This document shows, in pieces, positions 35,626 through 47,577 of a stretch of 64,000 nt of DNA (the first letter of the stretch is position 1; every line of letters starts with the position of its first letter). The stretch covers positions 234,847 to 298,846 of the forward strand of contig CAJNOI010000115.1 in the NCBI GenBank assembly GCA_905250115.1, written 5' to 3'. The position numbers were made by a program, and so were the translations under genes. Source of the stretch: Adineta steineri (Eukaryota; Rotifera; Eurotatoria; Adinetida; Adinetidae). The notes under the pieces are model-generated. The model was not told the DNA's origin. It saw only the letters and a program-made list of their open reading frames with translations, and made no database searches.

Positions 35626-37621
35626 ATGACAAAAAATCTTGAAACTGTTCAAACTTTTAAAATACTTGTTGTTGGAGATTCAAATGTTGGAAAAAGTTCA
35701 TTAATGACTCGATTTGTTCATGGTGTATTTCATAGTCAATATACTGCAACAATTGGCGTGGATTTTCAAATAGGAATTGTTAATATCAATGGATATAAAT
35801 GTCGATTACAAATATGGTTCGTTTATTTATTTTTAGTACTTTTTTTCAGAAGTTTTACTCTTTTCAACTCTTCGTACGTCGACTAGATAATTATATAGTT
35901 GCTGATAGAGATTAGTTATTTCTTTTCTAGTACAGTATAATTAATTAATCCGTAATAATTGACAAACATTGAAAAAAGATTAAATTTTTCTTGAGGATAA
36001 TCATTTATGAAAATTATTTCTCAGAGATGCAAACTCATCTGTGTGTAACTATAGTACTATTTAACTAAGTTCTATTAGTGATAATTTAATCATACCTGTT
36101 TTGTTTGTCTGTTTCTGATTTACAACGCTTGGTATGATTACATCGTCGTCTCTGATTAAGAACATTTAGCTCATTGTTCAATGTAGTTTAGTTTATAGAT
36201 TAATCGTGTGTAAATTATTAATTAGTAAAAATTGATTAATCGATTTGGACATATAATTATAAAAAATAAAGATTATATTTTATGAAATATAAGCTAAACG
36301 AATGTAAAAGTAGATAAAGGTAAAAAATGGCATGTCCCTTCTCTTATATATGTGACAAACATACGTGTGAAATCCAAGTCCATTGCAGGATTAATGTGAA
36401 AAAATACCAATTAGTTTGAGATACTTGTATCATACGTTTCATTGACATTCATAATAATATATAGTGATTAACATCTTTCATCATCGACAGACATGTTCAA
36501 TATGTAGCGATTCATAGATCGAAATATATATATTTGATTCCATAGGGAATGCACTAACTACTTTATTCTCTCACAAATAAATACCGTTCACATAAATATA
36601 TAAACTTTGTATGATTGTCATCGTTCAATGAGTGGTATATGTGATTGTAAATTAACTTTTTTATGTCTATTAAATTGATATAGGATCAATTGAATCGATA
36701 TATGATAAAAGCTTGTTATTGACATAGAGAAAATTATGTTATAGTCTGTGAATTAGTAATGATTCCATAGTTAATGATATACAAAATAATACTCTAAATT
36801 TTGTTAGTATTTTAAAAGTACAAGAATTAAATTTATGTATCATTTCCGGAAACAATTATTGATATTCTTGCAAAAATAATTGTTAGAGTACATCTGGTTT
36901 TAATTTCCTCTTCTTTTTGGAAAAACAAATACTAATTATTACAGACATGTCATAGAAACAATGAAAATAAAGTAGAGATTTTATCAAAGTTGATATGAAT
37001 GAAAGAAAATACTGATTTTTCTAGGTTTTAAGAATATTTGATTTATTTTTTTCAGGGACACCGCTGGACAAGAACGTTTCCGTTCTATTACAAGTAAATA
37101 AATTAAGTATGTCTACTAAACAGTATTAATTTACATTTATCTTTCAAAAGGTAGTTATTATCGTGGTGCCGATGGGATAATTATTGTCTATGATGTATAA
37201 TTAACATCCTTTTGTTCTAATAATAAATCTTAAAATATCCTTTTTTCTTTATTTAAAGGTTACAAATAAAGCAAGTTTTACTCAAGTAAAAGATCAAATA
37301 ACTGAAATGGAATCTTATTGTGAGAAAACTGTTCCAAGAATTCTAGTTGGTAATAAAAATGATAATGATAATAAAACAAATAAAGTTATTTCAACTGATG
37401 ATGCATTAGAATATGCTAAAGAAAGTAATCTACTATTTTATGAAGTATCTGTTAAAGATAATAAGAATATAACAGAATTATTCAATGAGATGACGAAACT
37501 TGTACTTAAACAACGTCTTGAAGAACTCGAACCGATACAAAATAATAATATTACAACTACACGTATTGACCCAAAACAAACAACAGAGAATATTAACAAG
37601 AAAAAGTGTTGTCCGACATAA
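35626..37621 (+). CDS. RAB35-like: Rab GTPase, Rab35-like (downstream copy of tandem pair)
   Basis: Exons are 35626-35816, 37056-37093, 37151-37194 and 37259-37621, giving 211 aa. The P-loop is GDSNVGKSS, switch I ATIGVDFQ, switch II DTAGQERFRSITSSYYRGAD, and G4 LVGNKND. The G5 motif, normally ETSAK, reads EVSVKD, an unusual replacement of the Ala that contacts guanine; GTP binding may be altered but is not excluded. The C-terminus KKKCCPT is a CCXX prenylation site. The intron after IQIW (35817-37055, 1239 nt) falls at the same phase-2 position as in the upstream copy, supporting tandem duplication; the remaining introns differ. CEKTVPRILVGNKND is Rab35-like. The two genes are head to tail and may share regulation. 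Confidence 0.9.
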
Positions 37622-38233
37622 AATGTAATATTTTTTAAAAGATTGACCTCCTTTTTTTTGCTTTTACAATTTTGATATTTTACTTTTTGTTTTTTTATAA
37701 ATTAATTTTTTGAATAATTCGAATGTGTAATATGAATTTTTTTATTTTAATTTTCAATAAATGAACGGTAAGAATTTGAAGAATTTACTATACGGACATT
37801 TTTCATCTACGCATGAAATCCATTAATAATATCTTTTACTTAAAATAGATTTTTTTTATCAAGATTCAATCCTTAACTAATGATGAGTTCTTTCATCATA
37901 AGACTTCTTTTTTTTTATATAAAAAATGTCACGCTATTTAATTTTCTGAAATGTACTCTCATTAATTATATTTTAATGAATATGATTATTCTATAGATAA
38001 ACTGTAATACATTTGAAAAGAATTTACTCTATATTCGTTTCCTTTTATAAAAAGAAAAAAAATAATACAGACTTGAATAATACATTCATTTGATCTCATG
38101 ATGGTTCATTAACATTGATGGTATATAATGATAAAGATTATTTCTTTAATTACAGTTGATGTTGCATGAGTTTTAGTTATTCTTCGAATATTTTTTCTTT
38201 TACAATCATCTGCAATATTTTTTGAACAACAAA
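37622..38233. other. Intergenic region
   Basis: About 610 bases with an AATAAA for the Rab gene near 37756 and the GPCR promoter. An acceptor-like TTTAATTACAG ends near 38155, about 80 bases before the GPCR start. No coding. Confidence 0.4.
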
Positions 38234-39169
38234 ATGAGTTGTACTCCTTTAACATTATCTACAAATACAGCGGATGCTCTCGATTCTACTGTTATCGTTT
38301 GTTCAATTGCTATTGTAATTCATATTATTTTTTGGCTTGAAGTTCTAATATTTCCATCATTAAAACAAAGAAATATGATTTGGTTATATGATTATATATT
38401 AACTGATTTACTTCTTGTTATTCGATTTTTTATTTTATACTTTTTTCGTCGTCTAGAACTATGTTTATATCCAACATTTCGAACAATAGTATGTTATTTT
38501 GAAGCAACATCAAAATTTTATATGAATACAGTACAAAGTTATCTTTTATTAGCATTAAATGTATCACGTTATGCACAAATTGTTTATAGTCGAAATGTTT
38601 ATGTCGGAAATCTTCGTACAATTATTATAACTCATTTTTTAATCGGTATATTACCAGCAATTAATGTTATAGTACAATTTATGGCTAATTGGACTACTTT
38701 ATGGCGTAGAACAGGTGAATCTTGTGATGTTCAAACTGTATCATTATCAGTACAAATATTTAATATATTTGTTACTTATATTATACCAGTAACACTTAAT
38801 GTTATTCTTCTAACAATTTGTATTCGTCATGTAAGTTCAACAGTAGGTATTCGTAATCAACAAATAATTGATCGTCGTCGTGGACATCAACGAGCACTTT
38901 TATTTCAAACTATAGCATTTTATTCAATTTGGGTTGCATTATGGAGTCCTTATATACTTGCATTTCAATTTATTAATATTAATAGTAATGCTGGTATTTA
39001 TACTTCATTATTGAATTATGTAGAAATTGCAATAGATCCAGCTATTGTTGCTATACTTGACGTTCGTTTTTTTAAAACATGGCAAACAATATGGCGTAAA
39101 ATAAGAACATTTCGACATAGAGTTGTTACCCCAGTTGCAATCATTGCTCCAAACAAAAATGTTACTTAA
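38234..39169 (+). CDS. Orphan rhodopsin-like 7TM receptor, single exon
   Basis: 311 aa from the ATG at 38234 (MSCTPLTL). The open frame extends 12 bases upstream but from TTG, so I start at ATG. Seven hydrophobic helices are visible. TM1 is VIVCSIAIVIHIIFWLEVLI. The TM3 cysteine is in FRTIVCYFEA and its ECL2 partner in GESCDVQ. TM3 ends LNVSRYAQIVY, a degenerate DRY (SRY). TM5 is FNIFVTYIIPVTLNVILLTI with the conserved Pro. TM6 is TIAFYSIWVALWSPYILAF, with WSP in place of CWxP. TM7 ends IAIDPAIVAILDVRF, with DPAIV in place of NPxxY. This is a typical rotifer-lineage class-A receptor without a clear ligand group. The intracellular loop 3 is basic (IDRRRGHQR), suitable for G-protein contact. 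No introns. Confidence 0.8.
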   Translation: MSCTPLTLSTNTADALDSTVIVCSIAIVIHIIFWLEVLIFPSLKQRNMIWLYDYILTDLLLVIRFFILYFFRRLELCLYPTFRTIVCYFEATSKFYMNTVQSYLLLALNVSRYAQIVYSRNVYVGNLRTIIITHFLIGILPAINVIVQFMANWTTLWRRTGESCDVQTVSLSVQIFNIFVTYIIPVTLNVILLTICIRHVSSTVGIRNQQIIDRRRGHQRALLFQTIAFYSIWVALWSPYILAFQFININSNAGIYTSLLNYVEIAIDPAIVAILDVRFFKTWQTIWRKIRTFRHRVVTPVAIIAPNKNVT

Positions 39170-40299
39170 ACATTTTTATTGTAAAATATATCTGTATATA
39201 AAAGAATAAATTGTACATTTACTAATTCATGGGCAGTTCGATAGGGGATAGACTTCCAGTATCAGCCAATGAAAGTTTTAAAACTAAGTTTTGATGAAAC
39301 AGTAATATGGTATCAATTTTTAAATAAAAATTGCTTTTATATCATTTAACTGCAAAAATAATAAGCTGATAGTTGAGCAATCAAATCAGGACATTATCAG
39401 AGGGATTGACATATACGATAAATCGTTTTGAATAGCGCAAATATAGCATCTATTAATGTTTATTTTCTTATTTGAGTCTTACTACTTGTCTATACTCTGC
39501 TGAATGAATATTTATAAGTGAAATAAATTTAAAACTGGTATTAAAACGTCAATGATATGCTTTCGATTAAAATTTTAATATCTTACTGGTTCTTAACTAG
39601 ATGAAACCAATGAAACTCGATTCAATTCTCTTCCAGTTATTTATCTATTATAACTTTAATATGTATAGATTTTATAGACTAGCAATATCACTGATTGTAT
39701 ATTTATCTCAGGCACCCAATTTAGATACTTTCTGCAGTTACAATAGATCTCTCGAACTAATCAGGTTAGAGGTGCTGGCGCTTAGCATTAAAACTGAAAA
39801 TAATGCCTTGATTTATTTCTCAGCGAAATTTAATTAATGCTGAATTTTTGGAATTCAAAGTAGCATCGGTGCTACTAATGATAATTTAATGCATAAATCG
39901 ATATTAAATGTTTCCTTTACAATAATAAACCTGTGTATTATTTTCATATTAATGCTAAGCCATCACTCCTGAGTTAGGTAAAAAACATATTTAATATCGA
40001 TGCTGATCTATTAATAGATTTATTAATTACAATCTATGGATATAGGCGACATCTTTTGATGAAGTATACCATTGTTTTTTTATGAAAGAGAAAGAAAAAT
40101 TACTTAATATAATATCTTTTTTGAGGTTTTTAAAATATCTAGAATTTCTTCATCTATGTGTTGTATACTCTTCCATCCAATCGATAATATATTCATTGTC
40201 AAACTGCTATTCAAAAGTGTTTTTTTTTATTTGATTTGACTTGATTTCAATTCTAGATTACGTGTTATTACCGGTTTAAATAGAAACGATTCATTGATT
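39170..40299. other. Intergenic region containing a foldback repeat
   Basis: About 1.1 kb between the GPCR and PRPF19. The left part holds the receptor's 3' end (AATAAA near 39205) and an inverted repeat at 39763-39979 (listed separately). An acceptor-like TCAATTCTAG ends at 40256, 43 nt before the PRPF19 start. No gene. Confidence 0.45.
39763..39979. mobile_element. Imperfect foldback (MITE-like) inverted repeat
   Basis: The left arm 39763-39810, around GGCGCTTAGCATTAAAACTG and AAAATAATGCC, faces the right arm 39930-39979, whose reverse complement contains TGGCTTAGCATTAATATG and AAAATAATACAC. Match is roughly 75%. An inner dyad, ATCGATATTAAATGTTT at about 39899 against AACATATTTAATATCGAT at about 39985-40002, overlaps it. 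No coding. It is probably an old non-autonomous element. Confidence 0.5.
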
Positions 40300-42578
40300 A
40301 TGTCGCTTATCTGTTCTCGTAAGTTATTGATTTGTGGTTAAATTGTTTTTAAATTTAATAACAATTATTTTTAGTTTCAAATGAAGTTCCAGAACAACCA
40401 GTCCTTTCACCAGTATCTGGTTGTATTTATGAAAAACGTTTAATTATTAAATATCTTCATGAATCTTCAACTGATCCAATTACTGGACAACCATTGACTG
40501 AAGACCAATTGATTGATGTTAAAGGTATATTAATCGAAATATTCTTGTCTTATGTTTTCTTAAAAATTTTTATTGAATCTTCTTATAGTAACACCACTAG
40601 GTAAACCAAAGCCACCATCAGCTACAAGTATTCCAGCTATTCTTAAAATGTTACAAGATGAATGGGATGCAACTATGTTACATAGTTTTACACTTCGTCA
40701 ACAATTACAAACTGCACGACAAGGTATGTTATTAAATGTACAGAGAAGAAAATGAATTATTTATTTTTGTACAAATATATTCATAGAATTATCACATGTT
40801 ATGTATCAACATGATGCTGCTTGTCGAGTTATTGCACGTTTAAATAAAGAGGTTACAGCTGCTCGTGAAGCTTTAGCTACACTTAAACCTCAAGCTGGTA
40901 TTGTACAACCAACATCAATGGTGAAAATCTATTTTTTTGATATTCTAAAATCTATATAATTAATATTATATTTAATAGTATCCAAATGAACAAATTTCAC
41001 ACCATGCAACAGCTGGTATTAGTGGTGATAATAATCAATTATCAACAGCTGAAGGAATGACTGATGAAATCATTCAAAAAGTAATTCATAAAATTATTTT
41101 AAATTTTTAATTAATTTATCTTTTTTAGTTACAAGATAAAGCATCGGTTTTAACACAATTACGTAAACAACGTGGTAAACGTGTACCTGAAGGTTTAACA
41201 TCCATTGATGAAATGAGAAATTTTCGTTGTTCAGCAACGCATACTGTTCGTAAAACAAATATGATTTCTATTTTTCTATATTCATTATTTCTAGGCATTA
41301 CATAGTGCTAGTACTCCGGGTATATTAGCTGTTGATATTTCACCAAAAAATCCTAGTATAATTCTAACTGGTGGTAATGACAAACAAGCTGTTGTATTTA
41401 ATAAAGATAGTGAACAAGTTGTTGCAACATTAAAAGGACATCAGAAAAAAGTTACACATGTTATTCATCATTTTCAAGAAGTATGTATAGATATATATAG
41501 TAGGAATTTGATTATGGTATTTTTTCTCTCTCTAGGATATTGCTATAACAGGAAGTGCGGATTCAAGTATTCGTGTTTGGCATGTACCATCAGCACAATG
41601 TCTTAAAGTTCTTAAAGCTCATGATACTCCAATAACAGGTTTATCACTTCATCCAACAGGTGATTATGTCTTATCAAGTGCAAGTGATACTTATTGGGCA
41701 TTATCTGATTTACATACTGGAAAATTAATTACTAAAATTCAAGATACAACTTCACAAAGAGGTATGAAAAGAATTTCATTCTTTATATATAAACATCAGG
41801 AGTATTTCAAGAATATTGAAAAAACTATCATATATTAGAAAATATTTTTCTATCAAATGAGATGTATTTTAACGTTACCAAAGTGATCAACTAAGCTAAA
41901 ACTGATGATACTCGAAAAATTACGGAAAACCGACTTAAACACTTATTCATATACATAAGTTATGAATAAATCATTTATTTAGGTTTAACATGTGCACAAT
42001 TTCATCCTGATGGTATTATATTTGGTGTTGGTACACAAGAAAGTGTAATCAAAATTTGGGATTTAAAAGAATGTAATAATGTTGCTGATTTTCCTGGTCA
42101 TTCCGGAAGTATAAATGCTATTGCATTTTCTGAAAATGGTAAAAAAAACAATCATATGTATTTCAATATCTAATATTTTCTTTATTTTAAAGGTTATTAT
42201 CTTGCAACTGCAGCTGAAGATGCATCAATTAAACTATGGGATTTACGTAAATTGAAAAATTTTAAAACTATTACACTTGATGATCGTTATGAAGTACGTG
42301 ATCTTGTATTTGATCAAAGTGGAATGTATCTTGGTGTAGCTGGTACTGATGTTCGGTAAGAATATATTATTTTATCATAAAAATTTTTATATTAAATTTT
42401 TTTTCTTCTTCTTATTTAATATAGAGTATATCAAGCAAAACAATGGGATTTACTTAAAGTATTTAATGATCATACAGCATTAGCAACTGGTATACGATTT
42501 GGTTCAAATGCTAATTATTTAGCAAGTTCAAGCATGGATCGTTCACTTAAATTATATCAACAATTATCTTCAGAATAA
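40300..42578 (+). CDS. PRPF19: Pre-mRNA-processing factor 19 (U-box E3 ligase, WD40)
   Basis: Eleven exons: 40300-40318, 40375-40524, 40589-40723, 40787-40920, 40979-41080, 41129-41245, 41295-41480, 41536-41761, 41983-42138, 42193-42355 and 42425-42578, giving 513 aa (human 504). The first exon encodes only MSLICS. The U-box ([34 protein letters not shown]) is followed by the tetramerising coiled coil ([53 protein letters not shown]) and seven WD40 repeats ([60 protein letters not shown]). It is the core of the NineTeen complex, needed for spliceosome activation and DNA-damage signalling. All phases agree. The exon 6 donor is GTTCGT at 41246, chosen because the later GTAAAA breaks frame. Confidence 0.97.
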
Positions 42579-43700
42579 TTTTTCAAAAAAAAGTACAAAG
42601 AATATAACATAGACATTTGCTCTATAAGAATTTTGTATTGTTTGTTTGTTTGTTATTTGTTTTTTTTTCTGTACTCATTCGTAAAAAATAAAGAAACGAC
42701 TGATGAAAGTTTGTGAGTGATAATTATCAAATGTTGAATTTTAAGAAAATATGAAATTAAAATCTGAACATATAAAATATAATATAAGAAAACTTACTAT
42801 CAATGATTTTTTTGAATAACATATTATCGGTCTACTATCAATGGCAGACTGTCATCATTCTGTGTCTGTCATATCAATTAAAACATAATCATTCCTTTTA
42901 TTCCTAATTTTTTCTGACATTTTTCGTACTGTTTGATAGACGATGAATAATGTCTTTTGATAATATTAATCGGCGTTTATTAATCTCTTCTTAGTTGTAC
43001 AAAGATTCAATAATAAGTGTCAGACATTGACACCATATATCGTATATCATAGTTCTGTTATTTTGTTAATAAAACGAAGAAAACCATAGAATCGAATGTT
43101 TATACTATGATTAGACTTGTCGAACTATTACACAAAAACGGATGCCATCTTTTATTCCGGTGTGCATTCATGACGTAGTTATTTTATTGAATTGATTTCA
43201 GTTCACTGATCCATTTACGGAAAGAAGATAATTGAATAGATTTTTAGTTTTCAGTTTTTCTCTTCTTCCCACGATTAAAATTACAATCATAATAAAAAAA
43301 AAGAAAAATTCCATTTCAATTTTTTATCGGATTATTTTATATAATTATTCTTTGTGGAGATAAAAGAGAAGAAAAAAAAGAAATTACTATGATAATTAGT
43401 TATTGTCGTAACGTCTAAACAATATACTGGCTTCTATATTTCTACGAGATTCTCTCGAGATATATATTCTAGCTAAGATGTTGTGATGATTTTATAGAAT
43501 TCCTTAAGGATAAAAAAGAAAACTACGTTTTTTTTTCCTTATTTCCTTTTTTGTTTGTTGCTACGCTTTCGTCATCATTATTGCTTGACTGATTAGAGAC
43601 AAAGATTATATGTGTGTAAGATTTCCTTTTTTCTCTCTTTTCTGAATACTCATACTCGTCTGATTTTTATATACATTCTATTTTCACATTATTTATTAAA
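42579..43700. other. Intergenic region
   Basis: About 1.1 kb with the PRPF19 poly(A) signal (AATAAA near 42687) and the promoter of the CD225-like gene. No further gene or repeat is recognisable. Confidence 0.4.
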
Positions 43701-44184
43701 ATGTTTGTTTCTCGTGGATTGTCAGCAAGTCATGCTGGTCATCGTTGTACATCATCAGCAAAATTTACAAATACACGACGAATAAGTCATGGTAGAAATT
43801 TGGAATAGTTATACTAGTTGATTTTAAATCTTTTTTTTGTATTCAATGAATAGAAGAAGAACAAGTGCCTGATATTGAAGATGAAGCACATCCAACGCGA
43901 AGTTTAATATGTGCTTTTGTATCTTCAATATTTTGTCCTATTCTTGGTAAATATTCTGATTAATTATATGTTAGTCTCATATTTGTTTTATACTTTATTT
44001 AGGATGCATTGCTTTATTTTATGGTATCCGCGCTGTACGTGCGCATAATCAAGGTTTCTATGCTGAAGCAAATACATTTAATAAACAAACAATTCGATGG
44101 TCACTAATAACATTTATTATTGGTCTTACAATTGGTTCAATAATTGGATTTATATTTTTTGTGAAAGCTGTTGTATTTATTTGA
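43701..44184 (+). CDS. CD225/dispanin-like two-TM protein
   Basis: Three short exons, 43701-43791, 43854-43946 and 44003-44184, give 121 aa, with phase-1 introns of 62 and 56 nt. The N-terminal 45 residues are polar and cytosolic-like with an acidic patch (EEEQVPDIEDEAHP). The first hydrophobic segment is LICAFVSSIFCPILGCIALF. The conserved CD225 loop GIRAVRAHNQGFYAEANTFN follows (compare the family's A..A...GDY..A......A), then the second helix SLITFIIGLTIGSIIGFIFF. The double-helix layout, the G-cis-ALFYxxRA pattern and the basic loop match the CD225/dispanin group that includes IFITMs, PRRT2 and TMEM233. The role is probably membrane-trafficking or membrane-fusion related, inferred from family. 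Every exon is too short to stand out as an ORF. Confidence 0.8.
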
Positions 44185-44725
44185 ATTCATAAATTTTGTT
44201 TTTTTCTGTGAACTTGAATTTGAATCAATTTGTACATAATTAATTATAAAATTTTATCATGTATATTAAAAAATTTTCTCCGAGAAAAAAGAAACTATGA
44301 AATTTTTCTATTTATTATCTATAGATAATTGATAAATAGATAGAAAGATTATGGAAATATATATATAAAACTAGAGATTATGTGTAAATTATCTCGATTG
44401 TATATCATCACAAGATCGCATATTTGTAAAAAAACAATAATTCCATCACTCAAGCTTCAATTACGATATAAAAAAAACGCAATAAAATTTGCCTTTACAA
44501 CTTATTCACATGACATTGATAGTATGTAATAAAGTTACAATTACGTATTCACTTTATCGTTGTTTATTATTTGAAAATTGAATTCGATATATATCAATTT
44601 TCCTTATTCTGTTTTTTTCACGCTTATTGCAAATTGATTAAAAAACAATAAAAAATGGCATTTAAACAAATTTTCATATAAAATATGTAATCTAAAGGAC
44701 AACAACACATAATTTTCATTAAAAA
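44185..44725. other. Intergenic region
   Basis: About 540 AT-rich bases with the CD225-like 3' end and the promoter of the next gene. No feature of note. Confidence 0.4.
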
Positions 44726-45588
44726 ATGTTTTTTATAATCTTATTTCTATTGGTTTCTGTTGTAAATACACAATATTATTCTCAACAACAATATCCCTCG
44801 AATAATTATAATTCTTGGCTATCTAATTCACAAAATTATCAACCATGGAATCAAGGAATCCAGCAAAGTAAATATGAATACATCATTTAGTCTGTGTAAT
44901 TATATTGATATTTAGATCGAGCATATGTTCGTGGAAATCTTTTAAGTGAAGATACATCTACATTACCATATGGTTCACAAATAATTGTATCAATCAAGGA
45001 TGTTTCCATTCAAGATGTAGCCGCAGGTCCATTAAATTCAGTTGTTCTTACTGGATCTTATCGATTTCCAATCGCTTTTCAAATTCCATATTCAATCGCA
45101 CAAATACAACAAGATCCAAATACGGTACGAAGATATGCTCTTCAAGCACGCATTGAAATAAATGGTCAACTACTTTATATCAATGATCAACAGATTCCAG
45201 TACAATTAATTCCTGCACCAATCAATCCAATTAATATTATGTTGAAAAAAGTTGGTACACCAAGTTATCCTGGTAAGTATAGTTTCATTCTCTATTTACA
45301 CTTCATTGTATTGTATAAATAGGACCTGATATTTCAATCTATCCAACAAGACCTCCAACAATCGGTGGAGTCTACATATGTCAATTGAGACCAGATCCTG
45401 GTCTTTGTTATGCAAGTATTGAACAATATTATTTTAATACTCAGTCGCGTTCATGTCAGACTTTTACATGGGGTGGTTGTGGTGGAAATCAAAATCGTTT
45501 TGCAACTCGAGATGCATGTGAACGTACATGTTCAATATATCGACGACGAATCCTTAATAATAATGCAAAACAAGCACCAATTGGTTAA
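44726..45588 (+). CDS. Secreted YbaY-like domain plus Kunitz (BPTI) protease-inhibitor domain protein
   Basis: Exons are 44726-44867, 44916-45272 and 45323-45588, giving 254 aa, with phase-1 introns. Signal peptide FFIILFLLVSVVNT is followed by a Gln/Tyr/Asn-rich linker. Exon 2 encodes a domain that matches the bacterial YbaY/type-III-secretion-lipoprotein fold: VRGNLLSEDTSTLPYGSQII, VSIKDVSIQDVA, FPIAFQIPYS and RYALQARIEINGQLLY. Exon 3 encodes one Kunitz domain with perfect cysteine spacing (8-15-7-12-3) from CQLRPDPGLC to CERTC, including FTWGGCGGNQNRF. The residue after the second cysteine (P1) is Tyr, which favours chymotrypsin-like targets over trypsin. Both domains sit in separate exons, a typical shuffled layout. 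It is likely an extracellular inhibitor; a venom-like use is not indicated by anything seen. The YbaY-like call is by pattern only. Confidence 0.85.
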
Positions 45589-47577
45589 CAAAAACTCCTT
45601 TGTTTTGTGTAATTAGACTTCTCATATTTTCTATATGTATATCTAATATCTCAAAATAAATTACTCTATTTTTATTTTGAATATTTCTTGTATGATTGGA
45701 TTCAAAGATTAGTTTAGATATATTTAAGGAATATCGAACGCTATTTTTGGATCAAAGAAGTGTTCTAATCATTGAAGTAATAGACTAATGTACTTTAGCA
45801 CATTTGATACTATATTATTATAATTAAGAAAATGTAGATTGTAACTATTTACGATAGATCTAGTTTATTATTAAAACTCATGATAAATATATAACAAAGA
45901 CGTGACTGAAAATTTTCCATCGATCTCATGAAACGATAAATGTACCTCGGTTCAACACAATACTGAACTACAAATTCTTTTAGCTTTTATTTTGATGAAA
46001 TTATTCAAATGTATTATTGCTTACAAGTTGCAAGAGGAATTATATTCTAGTACATTCTCCTTCGAGAAAAAGTTAATTTTTGTGATACCATTTTGTCATG
46101 AAAAAGAAAACGAATTAAATGATCATGACGATGACGTTTTTAACAATGGAATTAAACAGTTCTATGCTTTTTTTTATAGATCTTATCTATTTCGGAAATG
46201 TTGACTTTCACTCTAAAACCAGCTTTGATGTGACATAGACTGTTAAGTCAGATGATGCTGTAATTTGGTTATTAATTCATCTATGTCGTTAATAATTAAA
46301 CTTGAAAACATTCGATGTGATCATTACAGATGGTTTCAACGCGATGACAAATACGCGGGGGTGTATCTTTGATTAAAATCTGATAGTTTTCTCAGAGTTT
46401 AAAAAGAACTAGACATAAGAACTACAGTTATCCATCGGTTTGAACGACAATATTTTGAAACGATTGATGCAATGAGATGTTTATATGTTGTTGAGCAAAT
46501 GTTGTAAAAAAAAGAAATGTATTTATAATAAGTCGTCGTCTGTCCATTCTTTTATGAATTATTTCGTTCAGAGCTGATATATTTGGTTTGTCAGGAAGAC
46601 TAATTTTTGTTGTTCTTGTGACATTTCTTTTTTTGATTGGCATGAAACTATAATGGTAAAAATGTCAGCTCAATTTTTTAAGTAACAAATCACATGTACT
46701 TGCTCAAGTGAGTGGCAATGTTATATGCTATTTTTAATCTTTAATGTGACAAAACCTTCTATCTGTCACAGTTGACACGGAAATTCGGTTCAGATTGAAA
46801 TATACTAAATAATAAAAAACGAAAAAAAAGCAAGAAAAAAGAATTGCTTACAAACAAAGATATATTGAATCTATTGTATCTAAATCAATATTAATATTTT
46901 CTTCTTTTTGTTTTTCAAATCATAAAGGAAAAAATTGTTTTGAGATGCTGCACTCTTTTGAATGTTTTATTTCACTAAATCTATAAGTCATATTCGTAAT
47001 TAATCTATATCTTCTTTTACTTATGCTTCGATATTGTAGAAAAGTAAAATTAGCGGCTGTTCTACGATGAATTATTGAATTTCTTTAAATTTTTATATTT
47101 AACGTATCTATTAATATTTACTAATTCATAATTTTCAGAATCTTCTATTAAGGTTTGCTTCCATAAGACATACAATAAATAAACATAAACTATGCCGAAT
47201 ATTTAAATTAATCTGTTTCGGGTCGGTTCGAATTTTTTGCAAAAATGAATGTTTTTTTTTACGAAAAATTTGAAGCGTATGTTAATATTAAGGAAAGAGC
47301 GAAGTGTACCATCATGAACAATATACATTTAGATGTTTTAAATATTATTAAAGTACAAAAGTAAGTAAGTGTGAGTAAATATTTTGGTGAAAGAGAAGCA
47401 TCCTTAGTCTCACCCACATCCACATCCTAATAAAGCAAAATCATCAAAAATTATTTATCTTTTTAATATTTAATATTTTTATTATTCTATTTGGCAACAA
47501 AAAAACAAAAATAAGTAGGAGGAGTAAGACGAAGAGTCCGATATGAAGGATAAAATTATATTTATTTGATAAATTTA
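45589..47577. other. Intergenic region
   Basis: About 2 kb with an AATAAA for the Kunitz gene near 45655. Open frames near 46000 (plus) and 46640 (minus) have no domain, signal or splice support. A telomere-like CCCACATCCACATCC lies at 47413-47427. Nothing else is recognised before the repeat array begins. Confidence 0.4.

Noticed and set aside
38222-38233. Four extra N-terminal codons on the second GPCR
   Set aside because: They would need a TTG start; ATG at 38234 is preferred.
45992-46643. Two open frames (70 and 71 codons) in the Kunitz 3' flank
   Set aside because: No conserved features; opposite strands; probably chance.
47225-47245. GGTCGGTTCGAATTTT, resembling a tRNA T-arm
   Set aside because: No acceptor, D or anticodon stems can be folded around it.
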